This document shows, one piece after another, positions 1 through 8,583 of a stretch of DNA of 64,000 nucleotides (the stretch's first letter is position 1; the number at the start of each line of letters is the position of its first letter). The notes beneath the pieces were generated by a model. That model was not told the DNA's origin, made no database searches, and saw only the letters and a program-made list of their open reading frames with translations. This DNA comes from Lignipirellula cremea (GTDB taxonomy: Bacteria > Planctomycetota > Planctomycetia > Pirellulales > Pirellulaceae). Where the stretch lies: contig NZ_CP036433.1 in assembly GCF_007751035.1 (NCBI RefSeq), positions 4,011,001 through 4,075,000 on the forward strand, in the 5' to 3' direction. The position numbers and the translations under genes were made by a program.

Positions 1-2
1 CG

Positions 3-326
3 GGCGAAGACAAAGTCCGCGGGGTGACCGTTGCCGAACTGGGCAACCACAACCGCCCCCTGGATATGATCGTCTATGAAAAGGACGGCAAGAGCTGGCT
101 GCTCATGGCCAACAGCGCCCGTGGCGTGATCAAGGTCAGCACCGAGAACATCGAACGTTCCGAAGGAATCAGCGAAAAGGTCAAAGGCGAAGTCGCTGGC
201 CAGAAGTACGATACGCTCGCTTTCCTTGGTGATGTAACCCAGCTGGATCGGCTGGGCGCCCACCAGGCCGTTGTCATGACCGAGAACGACGGCACCCTGG
301 CGATCAAAACGTTTGAGCTGCCGTAA
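3..326 (+). CDS. C-terminal end of an unidentified protein (5' end outside window)
   Basis: The reading frame is open from the first bases of the window and stops at TAA, giving the last 107 residues of a larger protein. It contains no motif I can assign. The visible part alternates short hydrophobic and charged stretches, as in beta-rich domains, and ends in TFELP. An in-frame ATG at 24 is probably internal because the frame continues upstream without a stop. A strong hairpin with a T-rich tail follows, so the gene is probably the last of its transcript. Confidence 0.6.
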   Translation, partial: GEDKVRGVTVAELGNHNRPLDMIVYEKDGKSWLLMANSARGVIKVSTENIERSEGISEKVKGEVAGQKYDTLAFLGDVTQLDRLGAHQAVVMTENDGTLAIKTFELP

Positions 327-360
327 GGCCTACGGTCCGTATTCTTATCGAACCGTTTTA

Positions 361-391
361 CGCGACGCCGCTGGCCGGCGTCGCGTTGCTT
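361..391 (+). terminator. Intrinsic terminator after the truncated first gene
   Basis: A perfect 10-bp stem (CGCGACGCCG at 361-370 with CGGCGTCGCG at 376-385) and a CTGGC loop is followed by TTGCTTTT. It lies 35 bp after the stop of the first gene. Confidence 0.7.
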
Positions 392-592
392 TTCACGGCC
401 GGAACTATCCTCGTGAAAGGCAGTCTTCCCTGCTGCCGCTCACACAGGAGCGCATCCATCATGTATGGCGCGCCCCAGGGCGACGCGAGACGCTATGGGC
501 TAATCCGTTGCCCCGCCTCCGGCAGGCGACTATATTCAAAGGAGTGGATTCCGTCCGCCCTTCTTCTCTTTTCCTTGTTCCAGGGCGAGTAC

Positions 593-2461
593 ATGTTGGG
601 TACTTTTCGATCGACCACAGCCTGGCTGTGGTTCGCGGTCATGATCTGCGTCGCAATCTGGCCCGCGTCCGTCTTTGCACAGACGCAGATTCGCGTGCTG
701 GAAAATCTCAGTCTCCAGGGAGAGATCCGCAGCGTGTCGCCGGGTGTGATCGCCATGGTCGAAAGCGACGGAACTGAGCATACCTTCAAAATTCAAGAGA
801 AGGACGAACAAGGCGTATCGCTGGCCGGCGCCGCGGTGATCATCAATCTGCCGGCCAAGGTCAGCCTGACCGGACAGAAAGATGTCGCCGATATCAAGCC
901 GAATGAACTGCTCCGCTTCCGCTGCCTGGTCAACCGCTTTGGCGCCACCGACGGCGAACTCCAGGAACTGGAATCGGTCGAAAGCGACGCCGCCGCCGCG
1001 GCCGGACTGGAAGTTGTCCGTCAGGCCGATACGGCCAAGGAGTTCTCCGACTGCACGCTGACCGGCACTTTCTCTCGGCTGATCAACGGCCGTCTGCTGA
1101 TCAACACGCCCAAGTCAAGCCTTACCTCGCGCAGCCCGCTGTCGTTCAAGGTGGCCGACAACGCCACGGTCAAGTTTTCTTCCGACGACTACCGTCGAGC
1201 CAGCCGCGGCGACAAGATCGTGAAGCTGATCGCCATGAAGCTTTCCACCGGCGACTCTGTCATTCGCGAGCTGGAAATCGTCGCCGGCAGCCAGACCGCC
1301 GCCCGGACCAGCGCCGAAGATGAATTGCTGGCGAAGTACCGCGCCCTGTCCGATGAACCGTCGGCCCCGCGCGACGTCCGCTCTCGAAACTTCCTGCTGC
1401 ACACGGATCTTTCCGATCGCGAATCGCAGATTCTGCTCGACAAACTGGAAACCATGATCACGCTGGTGTCGGGCTACTTTAATGCCCCTCCCGGCGGCCT
1501 GATTGAATGCTACGTCGTCCAGGATCTGACGAAATGGCCGGCCAACTCGCTCGATGCAGGCGGAGCCGCCAAGATCCAGGCCGGGGAAGGGGTCACCATG
1601 TCCCGCTCGCTCGGCCGCACCCGCCGTTCGATCGTTTACTCCTGCGACAAACATACGGTCGTGCAACACGAGGCGATCCACGCTTACTGCTTTCTCACCT
1701 TCGGCTCGACCGGGCCGACCTGGTATTCCGAAGGCGTCGCCGAACTGGGCGCCTACTGGAAGCGGGGCAACCTGGCCGTCAACATCGACCCGGTGGTGAT
1801 CGATTACTTGAAAAACGCCCCGCCTAAAGGGTTGCTGGAAATTGTCGCCGCCGGCCAGATCACCGGCGATTCCTGGCAGGCCTACGCCTGGCGCTGGGCC
1901 CTGTGCCATATGCTGGCCCAGAATCCCAACTATGCTGAACGTTTCAAGACACTCGGCATTGCCATGATGAACAGCACCCCCGGCGCCGCATTTGAGGGCG
2001 TCTATGGCCCTGTCGCCAAAGAGATCTCCTTTGAGTACGACCGCTTCGTCGAAAACCTCGACAACGGTTACCGGGCTGATCTGTGCGCCTGGCAGTGGAA
2101 CAAGAAGTTTACCCCGTTGGGAGCAAACCGGACCAAAACGCAGGTCAAAGCCCAGGCGGGCTGGCAGCCCTCCGGCGTGCGGCTGGACCCCAATGTGAGT
2201 TACGACGCAGCCGCTGTGGGGAACTGGACGATTCTGGCCGACGGCGAAGAGATAACGGCCGACGGCGACTCCAGCGGCAAAGGCCGACTGCTGGGCGTGA
2301 TCGTCCGCGACTTCCAGATGGGCGAACCGTTTGAGATCGGCTGCCTGGGAACCTTCTCCACGCCGACCGGCGGCGACCTGTACCTGCGCTGCGGCGACAG
2401 CTGGAATCGGATCGCCGATAACGACGGCGAATTGACCGTCTGGCTGCGGCGCACCCCTTAA
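593..2461 (+). CDS. Exported gluzincin-type (HExxH) peptidase-like protein, DUF1570-like
   Basis: This is a 622-residue protein. I chose the ATG at 593 because it begins a clear signal peptide (about residues 1-31, hydrophobic core LWFAVMICVAIW, cleavage near SVFAQ); the frame is open further upstream but without a convincing start. Around residue 360 it has HEAIH followed about 20 residues later by WYSEGVAE, the zinc-binding HExxH...E arrangement of gluzincin metallopeptidases. This layout matches the DUF1570 family common in planctomycetes. The N-terminal 270 residues look like a separate beta-rich domain. Predicted location is the periplasm or outer surface; the substrate is unknown. Proteolytic activity is inferred from the motif only. 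Confidence 0.75.
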   Translation: MLGTFRSTTAWLWFAVMICVAIWPASVFAQTQIRVLENLSLQGEIRSVSPGVIAMVESDGTEHTFKIQEKDEQGVSLAGAAVIINLPAKVSLTGQKDVADIKPNELLRFRCLVNRFGATDGELQELESVESDAAAAAGLEVVRQADTAKEFSDCTLTGTFSRLINGRLLINTPKSSLTSRSPLSFKVADNATVKFSSDDYRRASRGDKIVKLIAMKLSTGDSVIRELEIVAGSQTAARTSAEDELLAKYRALSDEPSAPRDVRSRNFLLHTDLSDRESQILLDKLETMITLVSGYFNAPPGGLIECYVVQDLTKWPANSLDAGGAAKIQAGEGVTMSRSLGRTRRSIVYSCDKHTVVQHEAIHAYCFLTFGSTGPTWYSEGVAELGAYWKRGNLAVNIDPVVIDYLKNAPPKGLLEIVAAGQITGDSWQAYAWRWALCHMLAQNPNYAERFKTLGIAMMNSTPGAAFEGVYGPVAKEISFEYDRFVENLDNGYRADLCAWQWNKKFTPLGANRTKTQVKAQAGWQPSGVRLDPNVSYDAAAVGNWTILADGEEITADGDSSGKGRLLGVIVRDFQMGEPFEIGCLGTFSTPTGGDLYLRCGDSWNRIADNDGELTVWLRRTP

Positions 2462-2701
2462 CGCCCGCTGCTGCCGCAGACTTTCTCCTTCCCGTTCTCT
2501 CGGGCGGCCTGTATCGCGGCGCGAAAAACTGCGATATCTTTTCTGCAAAGCGCAGCCCTGCGGCCGCTCCGCTTTCCCTGACCTGGCGATCTCCATTCGC
2601 CAGGCTTCGTTTCCCACCGGCGAGCAGCAGCCCGGCCTTCGTCCGCCTGGCCCGCCCCTCGCAACCGCGTTCGTGGCGAATGCAAGAGAGATGCACCTGC
2701 A

Positions 2702-4318
2702 ATGCTTGGAAATCTAGGTTTTCTCGATTATGCGGTCATTCTGGGCTACCTGGCGGCCATGCTCGGCCTGGGCGTGGCCTGGTCGCGACAAAGAAAAACC
2801 GATGACGAATATTTCCTGGCCGGCCGCTCCATGCCCTGGTTTGCCGTTGGCGTGAGCGTGATCGCCTCGCTGCTGTCGAGCCTGACCTATCTGGCGGAAC
2901 CGGGCGAGGTCTGGGAATCGGGCGCGACCAACATGGTCGGAAAAATGCTGGCGATTCCCCTGGAGCTGGTCGTCGTCTGGTTGTTCTGCGTGCCCTTCAT
3001 GATGAGCTTCCGTTACACCTCGGCCTATGAGTACCTGGGCGACCGTTTCGGCAAAGCGACGCGCTGGGTCGGCGTCGGCATGTTTCTCTGCCTGGCGGTG
3101 TTGTGGATGGGCTTTGTGGTGCTGGCCTCGGCCAAGGCGCTCGCCATCGTCAGCGGCGTACCCTTGTGGCTGGTGATTGTCACGATCGGGTTTGTCGCCA
3201 CCATGTACACCATGCTCGGCGGATTGCGGGCCGTGATCTGGACCGATGTGGTGCAGGTCGCCATCCTGATCGGCGGGGGATTCATGGCGATCAGCTATGT
3301 CGCCTGGTCGACAGGAACCTGGCTGCCTGACTGGTATGCGGCGACGTCGGAACATCTGCTTCGCAACAACATCAAACCGATGCCGCTCATCACCTTTGAT
3401 CCAACCGTCAGGGCGACCGTCGCCACGGTCGCCCTCAATATGACGGTCTGGCATATTTGCACGCATCTGGCCAATCAGATGACGGTGCAGCGTTATTTCA
3501 GCACGCACGACCCCAAGTCGGCCCGGCGAAGTTTCTTGACGGCGACGCTCTTCGGCGTGGGCATTAATGTCATGCTGCTGGTCGTCGGCATGGCGATGCT
3601 CTTCTACTACCAGGGCCAGCAACCGATGACGGAAGTCGATGGGAAAACGACAATCCTCAATCCTGACCTCATCTTTCCGACCTTCGCGGTAGCAGCCCTG
3701 CCGGCCGGTTGCGGAGGGGCGATTCTGGCCGCCTTGCTGGCAGCCGCCATGTCGTCGATCGACTCCGGCGTGAACTCCATTGCGACCGTACTCAGCGTCG
3801 AGATGCGTCTGCACGAACAGGAAAAAGGGAAGAAGGCGGCGTCCCTGGATCAGCATCATGTCAAACTGGCGATGACGATCACGCTGCTCGCTGGCATCTT
3901 TATCACGGCGGCCGCCTATGGCTTAACCTTCCTGCCCGATGACTGGGGCATCGTGGCCGCAATGCCGCGGACCTTTAACGCCTTTACCGGCCCGCTCGGC
4001 GGCCTGTTTATGGTCGGAATGTTCCTGCCCTTCGTCGGACAGCGGGGGGTGATCGCCGGCGTGGCCTGCGGCCTGGCGACCAGCCTGGGACTGGGATATT
4101 CCGAACAGATCCAGCAGCAGCTGGTGAATTTCCAGCTGCTGGAACAAATCCAGGGCGTCGTCAGTTTTCACCTGGTGATGCCCACCGCCCTGGCCGTGAC
4201 GGTCGGTGCTTCGGCCCTTTTTGGAGGGCTTTTGCGAGACTCCGTTCGCCCTATGGCCGGCCTCACCTGGTACACGCGGCGGAAGCCGGGCGACAAGGAT
4301 CAGGCGAAACGCGGATAG
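2702..4318 (+). CDS. Sodium:solute symporter (SSS family)
   Basis: A 538-residue membrane protein with about 13 hydrophobic segments. The N-terminus carries the SSS signature region (RKTDDEYFLAGRSMPWFAVG, residues about 30-50), which is typical of sodium/substrate symporters such as the SGLT and PutP groups. It should use the sodium gradient to import a small organic solute such as a sugar, amino acid or carboxylate; the substrate cannot be read from the sequence. The C-terminal cytoplasmic tail is short and charged. Its last 19 bases overlap the 3' end of the convergent Old Yellow Enzyme gene, so the two transcripts may interfere. Confidence 0.88.
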   Translation: MLGNLGFLDYAVILGYLAAMLGLGVAWSRQRKTDDEYFLAGRSMPWFAVGVSVIASLLSSLTYLAEPGEVWESGATNMVGKMLAIPLELVVVWLFCVPFMMSFRYTSAYEYLGDRFGKATRWVGVGMFLCLAVLWMGFVVLASAKALAIVSGVPLWLVIVTIGFVATMYTMLGGLRAVIWTDVVQVAILIGGGFMAISYVAWSTGTWLPDWYAATSEHLLRNNIKPMPLITFDPTVRATVATVALNMTVWHICTHLANQMTVQRYFSTHDPKSARRSFLTATLFGVGINVMLLVVGMAMLFYYQGQQPMTEVDGKTTILNPDLIFPTFAVAALPAGCGGAILAALLAAAMSSIDSGVNSIATVLSVEMRLHEQEKGKKAASLDQHHVKLAMTITLLAGIFITAAAYGLTFLPDDWGIVAAMPRTFNAFTGPLGGLFMVGMFLPFVGQRGVIAGVACGLATSLGLGYSEQIQQQLVNFQLLEQIQGVVSFHLVMPTALAVTVGASALFGGLLRDSVRPMAGLTWYTRRKPGDKDQAKRG

Positions 4319-5382
4319 TCGATATACCCGTGCGAGCCGGGGGCGTAGTAGGTGGCGACTTCGGGTTCGTTGAGCGGGGCGTCGGTCCGCAGGCGTTCCG
4401 GCAGATCCGGGTTGGCAATGAACAGTTGCCCGAACGCGATCGCGTCGGCCTGGCCCAGTCGGATTGCTTCGGCGGCCGTCTGTTTCTCGTAACCGCCGTT
4501 GGTAAAGAATACGCCGTCGAACGCTTCGCGCAGATACGGCGTGACTCGCGGCGTCTCGTCGTTGAAAATACGTCCGGGACGAATCGACTCGGCGGTGTGC
4601 AGATAGGCCAGACTGAAGTCGTTCAGCATCCGACCGACCTGGGTGAACAGGCCGATCGGGTCGCTGTCGCTCATCCCATAGCCGTTCATGGTCGGGCTCA
4701 ACCGCAGGCCCGTCCGGTCGGCCGACCAGGCGTTGGTGACGGCCGTGATCACCTCGCGCAGGAACCGCATCCGGTTTTCCACCGAGCCGCCGTATTCGTC
4801 GTCCCGCTGGTTCGAAGCGTCACGGAGAAACTGGTCGATCAAGTACGCATTGGCGCCGTGAATCTCGACCCCGTCAAATCCGGCGGCCCGCGCCCTTTGG
4901 GTCGCCAGCGCATAATCTTCAACCACCAGGGCGATTTCCGCCTGCGTCAGGGCATGCGGCGTGACAAACGGCTGCTTCCCCGTCGGCGTATGGGCATCGC
5001 CGATGGCGGCGATGGCACTGGGCGCAACCGGCAGTCGGCCGCCCTGATAGTCGGGATGGGAGATGCGGCCCATGTGCCAAAGCTGCAGCACGATCTGCCC
5101 GCCTTCTTCATGGACGGCGTCGGTGACCTGGCGCCAGCCTGCGACTTGCTCGTCGGAGTAGATACCCGGCGCTCCGTGCCAGCCGTAACCTTGTTCGCTG
5201 ATGGCGGTCGCCTCGGAGATAATCAGGGCGGCGCCGGCGCGCTGGCGATAGTATTCGGCCATCATCGCGTTGGGCACGCGATCCGTCGCCCGAGCGCGGG
5301 TCAGCGGCGCCATCACAATACGGTGCGGCAGTTCCAGAGCTCCGGCCTGCAGCGGACGAAAAAGTGTTTCGTTATCGTTCAT
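4300..5382 (-). CDS. Alkene reductase, Old Yellow Enzyme family (NADH:flavin oxidoreductase)
   Basis: A 360-residue FMN-dependent TIM-barrel enzyme of the NemA/OYE group, which reduces activated C=C bonds (and often nitro compounds) with NAD(P)H. Visible family features are HRIVMAPLTRARA near the N-terminus, the substrate-binding HGANAYLIDQFLRD with the His-Asn pair at about residue 180, and a C-terminal FMN phosphate-binding region. Length matches the family. It lies 108 bp downstream of a MarR regulator on the same strand, a usual arrangement for electrophile-induced reductases. The gap contains a sequence shared with the MarR promoter region (5441-5464), so it may be directly regulated. 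The 3' end overlaps the neighbouring symporter gene by 19 bp. Confidence 0.92.
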   Translation of the reverse strand: MNDNETLFRPLQAGALELPHRIVMAPLTRARATDRVPNAMMAEYYRQRAGAALIISEATAISEQGYGWHGAPGIYSDEQVAGWRQVTDAVHEEGGQIVLQLWHMGRISHPDYQGGRLPVAPSAIAAIGDAHTPTGKQPFVTPHALTQAEIALVVEDYALATQRARAAGFDGVEIHGANAYLIDQFLRDASNQRDDEYGGSVENRMRFLREVITAVTNAWSADRTGLRLSPTMNGYGMSDSDPIGLFTQVGRMLNDFSLAYLHTAESIRPGRIFNDETPRVTPYLREAFDGVFFTNGGYEKQTAAEAIRLGQADAIAFGQLFIANPDLPERLRTDAPLNEPEVATYYAPGSHGYIDYPRFA

Positions 5383-5440
5383 GATCTCTATCCCTCAAAA
5401 TTCCCAGGTTCGATTTCGATCCCACAAGTTTTCAACGATA

Positions 5441-5464
5441 TATCAATGGTTAACAGATAAACTA
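5441..5464. promoter_or_regulatory. Candidate MarR operator before the alkene reductase gene
   Basis: The stretch contains TATCAAT (5441-5447) and GATAAACTA (5456-5464). Both also occur in the MarR promoter region, the second as its exact reverse complement TAGTTTATC at 6010-6018. The region is AT-rich and lies about 60 bp before the reductase start. Binding is inferred. Confidence 0.4.
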
Positions 5465-5490
5465 TTTTCCTAAAAAAAACGGGAAGCACC

Positions 5491-5970
5491 TCAATCTACG
5501 CCGTCGTGCTGAATGCTGCGCGCCTTCTCCAGGAGGGCGACCAGCTGCCCGCATTCGTCGGCGGACAAACCGCGACAGAGACTTTCGTGCAGGCTCATCA
5601 CCCGTTCGTCCATGCTGGCGAGCAACTGGCTGCCTGCGGCGGTCAGATCGACATACCAGATCCGGCGATCGCGGTTGCAGCGTTCCCTTGTGACGAGTTC
5701 TCGAGCTTCCAGCTTGTCGATCAGGCTCGTGATGGCCGGCGCGATGGTAATCAAACGACTGGCGATTTCCAGGCAGGGGAGCGGGGCGCCTTCGCCACGC
5801 AGGATTCGCAGCACGTTGTACTGCGGCTGGTTGAGACCGTACTCGCGGAAGAGCTGTGTGAACCGATACTGGAACAGGTCATTGGTACGCAACAGCCCAA
5901 TCACGGCTGCCTGCTGCACGGATTCGAAGTCGCGTTTCTTTTTCAGATCCTGTTCCAGTTTGCCAGCCAT
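5491..5970 (-). CDS. MarR-family transcriptional regulator
   Basis: A 159-residue winged-helix repressor. I chose the ATG at 5970 because GGGAGG lies 8 bp before it; an upstream in-frame ATG at 6024 lacks such a site and falls in the operator-like palindrome. The helix-turn-helix and wing are visible as LEIASRLITIAPAITSLIDK and the typical RDRRIWYVDLTAAG. The family binds palindromes in its own promoter and releases DNA on binding phenolic or electrophilic ligands, or on cysteine oxidation. It probably controls itself and the Old Yellow Enzyme gene immediately downstream. Confidence 0.9.
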   Translation of the reverse strand: MAGKLEQDLKKKRDFESVQQAAVIGLLRTNDLFQYRFTQLFREYGLNQPQYNVLRILRGEGAPLPCLEIASRLITIAPAITSLIDKLEARELVTRERCNRDRRIWYVDLTAAGSQLLASMDERVMSLHESLCRGLSADECGQLVALLEKARSIQHDGVD

Positions 5971-6002
5971 TTTCGAAACCTCCCGCCCGACGATGCTTCT
6001 TT

Positions 6003-6032
6003 GACGATTTAGTTTATCAATCAACTATCGTC
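6003..6032. promoter_or_regulatory. Candidate operator palindrome upstream of the MarR gene
   Basis: An imperfect inverted repeat (GACGATTTAGTT at 6003-6014, AACTATCGTC at 6023-6032) in an AT-rich island of an otherwise GC-rich region, 33-62 bp before the MarR start. Position, symmetry and partial reoccurrence before the target gene suggest autoregulation; this is inference. Confidence 0.5.
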
Positions 6033-6126
6033 AGGTCAATTATTATTTCGAGAGCTTGCCGCTTCGCAGAAAGGGAAAATGAGCCGCCGCGACCAACACC
6101 ACGCAATCGCCAGCTGTGGACGCAAT

Positions 6127-6165
6127 AAAAAACGGCCCTTCGCCGTGTGAGGGCGAAAGGCCGTT
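6127..6165 (-). terminator. Intrinsic terminator of tRNA-Pro
   Basis: Long inverted repeat (AACGGCC...TTCGCC with GGCGAA...GGCCGTT, 6131-6165) followed on the minus strand by six T (6127-6132 read as A on the plus strand). It starts 12 bp after the tRNA 3' end. Confidence 0.85.
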
Positions 6166-6176
6166 GATCATTCAGG

Positions 6177-6250
6177 TCGGGGTGGAGAGATTCGAACTCC
6201 CGACTTTCTGCTCCCAAAGCAGACGCGCTACCAGGCTGCGCTACACCCCG
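6177..6250 (-). tRNA. tRNA-Pro, anticodon UGG
   Basis: On the minus strand a 74-nt cloverleaf begins CGGGGTG and ends CACCCCG plus discriminator A, giving a 7-bp acceptor stem. The anticodon arm is TCTGC-TTTGGGA-GCAGA, so the anticodon is TGG (proline). The T arm contains the invariant GTTCGAATC. The CCA end is not encoded. A terminator follows directly. Confidence 0.97.
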
Positions 6251-6398
6251 TCGATTGTTTCCCTATCCTATCCGCCGACCCGCCAGGTGACAAGGCTGGC
6301 GCCGCCGAGTATCTGCGGGTCGCCAGACTTTTACTACCGCTCTCCGGTTCCGGTCGCCCTGCCAGATTCCGCCGGCAGGGCGGGGCGGCCGGCTCCCT

Positions 6399-7409
6399 TT
6401 AGCCGGCCCGCTGGGACAGTTCCTGGGTGTCGGTCAGCACGGCGTGCAGTCGCTCGAACTCCTCATGACTGGTGAAGTGCAGAATGATCTTGCCTCGGCC
6501 CTTCGCCGTTTGGCGAATGTCAACTTTGGAACCGACGGCAATCCGGATCTCCTGCTCCAGCGAGGCGACCTGCTGGCTGACGGGCGCCCCTTTCTTTTTG
6601 ACGGCTGACGAACCGTTATCCGGCAGCGGGCTCTCGTCCCTAATTTTCTGCTGCACCTGGCGTTCGGTCTCCCGGACGGACCAGCCTTCATGTTCAATCG
6701 AATGGCAGAAGCTCAACTGTTCATGCTCATCCCCCAAAGGCAACAGCGCCCTGGCGTGGCCGGCCGTGATGCGGCCTTCGCGGAGCGCCCGCTGGGCGTC
6801 TTCGGGCAATTCCAACAGGCGGACCAGATTAGCGATCGTGGAACGATCGATGGTCAGCCGCTTCGCCAGATCCTCCTGTGAGCACTGGTGCTGTTCCAGG
6901 TACTGGCGGAACGAGATGGCCTTCTCGATCGGGTTGAGGTCTTTGCGCTGCAGGTTCTCGACGATGGCCAGTTCCGCCACCAGACGATCGTCCGCCTCGC
7001 GCAGCCGGGCCGGCACGGTCGTCCAGCCCGCCAGGATGGCCGCCCTCAGGCGTCGCTCGCCGGAGATCAGCTGATAGCCATCACCTACCGCGCGGACCAG
7101 CACGGGCTGCAGCATGTCATGCTCGCGGAGGCTTTCGGCCAGCGAGGCGATCTCGGGCTCGTTGAATTCCCGCCGAGGCTGGAACGGGTTCTCGGCGATC
7201 TCATGCACGCCGATGAGCAGCAGCGCGCCATTGGCGTGCGCCTCGGGCTCCGCTTCCGGGCTCGGGGCGGCGGCGGGACGGGGCGCCGGTTTGGGCGGAG
7301 CCAGCGTGGCGACGTCATCGCCGCTGTCGTCGTCGTATTCGGGAGCTTCGTCGATGGGGGAGCCAAGCAGCGCTTCCAGCCCACGTCCTAGCCTGCGTTT
7401 CTTAGTCAC
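6399..7409 (-). CDS. parB: Chromosome partition protein ParB (Spo0J family)
   Basis: A 336-residue CTP-dependent DNA clamp that loads at parS sites and recruits ParA and SMC. The start is taken as GTG at 7409 because GGAGG lies 9 bp before it and the product then begins MTKKRRLGRGLEALLG, the usual ParB N-terminus. Visible features are the ParA-contacting N-terminal segment, NPFQPRREF, the CTP-binding GERRLRAA box (about residue 130) and the helix-turn-helix SQEDLAKRLTIDRSTIANL. It overlaps the end of parA by a few bases, so translation is coupled. Three parS sites lie just upstream of parA. Confidence 0.95.
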   Translation of the reverse strand: MTKKRRLGRGLEALLGSPIDEAPEYDDDSGDDVATLAPPKPAPRPAAAPSPEAEPEAHANGALLLIGVHEIAENPFQPRREFNEPEIASLAESLREHDMLQPVLVRAVGDGYQLISGERRLRAAILAGWTTVPARLREADDRLVAELAIVENLQRKDLNPIEKAISFRQYLEQHQCSQEDLAKRLTIDRSTIANLVRLLELPEDAQRALREGRITAGHARALLPLGDEHEQLSFCHSIEHEGWSVRETERQVQQKIRDESPLPDNGSSAVKKKGAPVSQQVASLEQEIRIAVGSKVDIRQTAKGRGKIILHFTSHEEFERLHAVLTDTQELSQRAG

Positions 7410-8148
7410 GATCAAGCACCTCCATGCAAAGTTCTACGTAAGCCCTGGCGCCGCGGGCCCGGGGGGCAAAGTCGAGGACGGATTGCCCATAACTTGGCGC
7501 CTCGGACACGGCGACATCGCGGGGGATCACGGTGTCGAAAACAATTTCTCCAAAAAACTCGCGAACCTCTTCATCGACTTCATGCGTAAGTTCAAGGGAG
7601 GGATCGTACATGGTCAGCAGGATACCGCCGAACTGCAGTCGTCCTTCCCCTTGTTGCATGATCTTGCGGATGACGTGGATCATCTGCGTGAGGCCTTCCA
7701 TGGCGAAGTATTCGCACTGGATTGGCATCAGCACCTCGGTCGAGGCGGCAAGCGCTGTCTGCGTCAGGTCGCCCATCGACGGCGGGCAATCGATCAACAC
7801 ATAGTCAAAGGACTGCGTCCCCTGATCCAGGCAACGCCGGAGCACTTCCAGGTTCGCTTCCCCGCCGGCCGCCAGCGTTTCCACATCGGCAAAGCTGCGG
7901 CTGCCAGGCAGCACCTGCAGGTCGGCCATATAGGTTGGCTGCAACGCTTCCTTCCAGGGTGTGGAAGTCAGCAGGGCGTGCCGCGGCGAAGGTTTCAGTC
8001 CCAGGCCGGTCGTGGCGTTGCATTGCGGGTCGAGATCGATCAGCAGGGTGCGGTTGCCAGCCTTTGCCAGAGCACAGGCAAGGTTCACCGCCGTCGTGGT
8101 TTTACCCACGCCGCCTTTCTGATTCGCGACACACAACACCCTGGCCAA
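7402..8148 (-). CDS. parA: Chromosome partition ATPase ParA (Soj family)
   Basis: A 248-residue deviant-Walker ATPase that forms the DNA-bound gradient along which ParB-parS complexes segregate. I chose a TTG start at 8148, preceded at 8 bp by GGAGG, which gives the standard Soj length and an N-terminus RVLCVANQKGGVGKTTTAVN; the frame is open further upstream but there it only adds unusual sequence. The Walker A (KGGVGKTTT), Walker A' (LLIDLDPQCNAT) and Walker B (VLIDCPPS) motifs are all intact. It is the first gene of the parAB operon and faces away from the parS cluster. Confidence 0.95.
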   Translation of the reverse strand: MARVLCVANQKGGVGKTTTAVNLACALAKAGNRTLLIDLDPQCNATTGLGLKPSPRHALLTSTPWKEALQPTYMADLQVLPGSRSFADVETLAAGGEANLEVLRRCLDQGTQSFDYVLIDCPPSMGDLTQTALAASTEVLMPIQCEYFAMEGLTQMIHVIRKIMQQGEGRLQFGGILLTMYDPSLELTHEVDEEVREFFGEIVFDTVIPRDVAVSEAPSYGQSVLDFAPRARGARAYVELCMEVLDRD

Positions 8149-8427
8149 CGTTCCATCCTCCCTGACGAACGAACCTGCTTCACCCAAAGATTGTAGCCGC
8201 GACCCGCACGTTACCCCAATGGCAATCTTCCCGGCGTTTCTGTGAAGGGCCAAAAGCAGCCAAAAAAGGGCGATCGACTACCGGGAGGCAATTCGCCAGG
8301 GAAGGGCAGCAGCGGACTGCCCGAGAGGATCCGAAGTCGCCAGACTTTGGAGATAGCGTGCTGGGCTAGGAGCAAAGCGGCCAAACTCTGGCGAGTGCAG
8401 ATACGGCACAGAAGCCAAACCAAACGG

Positions 8428-8447
8428 GCCGTTTCACGTGAAACGGC
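8428..8447. promoter_or_regulatory. parS: parS site 1
   Basis: A 20-bp perfect palindrome with the core GTTTCACGTGAAAC at 8431-8444. It matches the conserved bacterial parS consensus TGTTTCACGTGAAACA in its central 14 bases. Confidence 0.92.
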
Positions 8448-8466
8448 GGCGGGGTCGGTGCGGCGC

Positions 8467-8482
8467 TGTTTCACGTGAAACA
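8467..8482. promoter_or_regulatory. parS: parS site 2 (exact consensus)
   Basis: TGTTTCACGTGAAACA, identical over all 16 bases to the bacterial parS consensus. Confidence 0.96.
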
Positions 8483-8536
8483 ACGCAGTCAGGTCGCGAC
8501 AGAGGGCAGGGACTCGCGATCCGCACCCATAAGTCG

Positions 8537-8566
8537 CTGGCTGCGTTTCACGTGAAACGCAGCCAG
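8537..8566. promoter_or_regulatory. parS: parS site 3 inside a 30-bp perfect palindrome
   Basis: The core GTTTCACGTGAAAC (8545-8558) is extended on both sides by CTGGCTGC/GCAGCCAG, so the whole 30 bp is a perfect palindrome. It lies only 18 bp from the end of the DUF1015 gene. Confidence 0.92.
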
Positions 8567-8583
8567 AGAAGTACGCCTGCTGC

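Larger units (their letters stand above)
8149..8583. other. Intergenic region holding the parS cluster
   Basis: This 435-bp gap between parA and the DUF1015 gene carries three parS palindromes in its right part. The left part (8149-8420) has no gene or motif I can support. No DnaA boxes (TTATCCACA-like) are visible, so there is no direct sign of the replication origin within the gap. Confidence 0.6.

Noticed and set aside
1115..2617. Long open frame on the minus strand opposite the HEAIH peptidase gene
   Set aside because: Antisense shadow produced by high GC at third codon positions; composition is unlike a real protein and the plus-strand gene has a signal peptide and a zinc motif.
8149..8583. 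Replication origin next to parS
   Set aside because: No DnaA boxes or AT-rich unwinding element visible in the gap.
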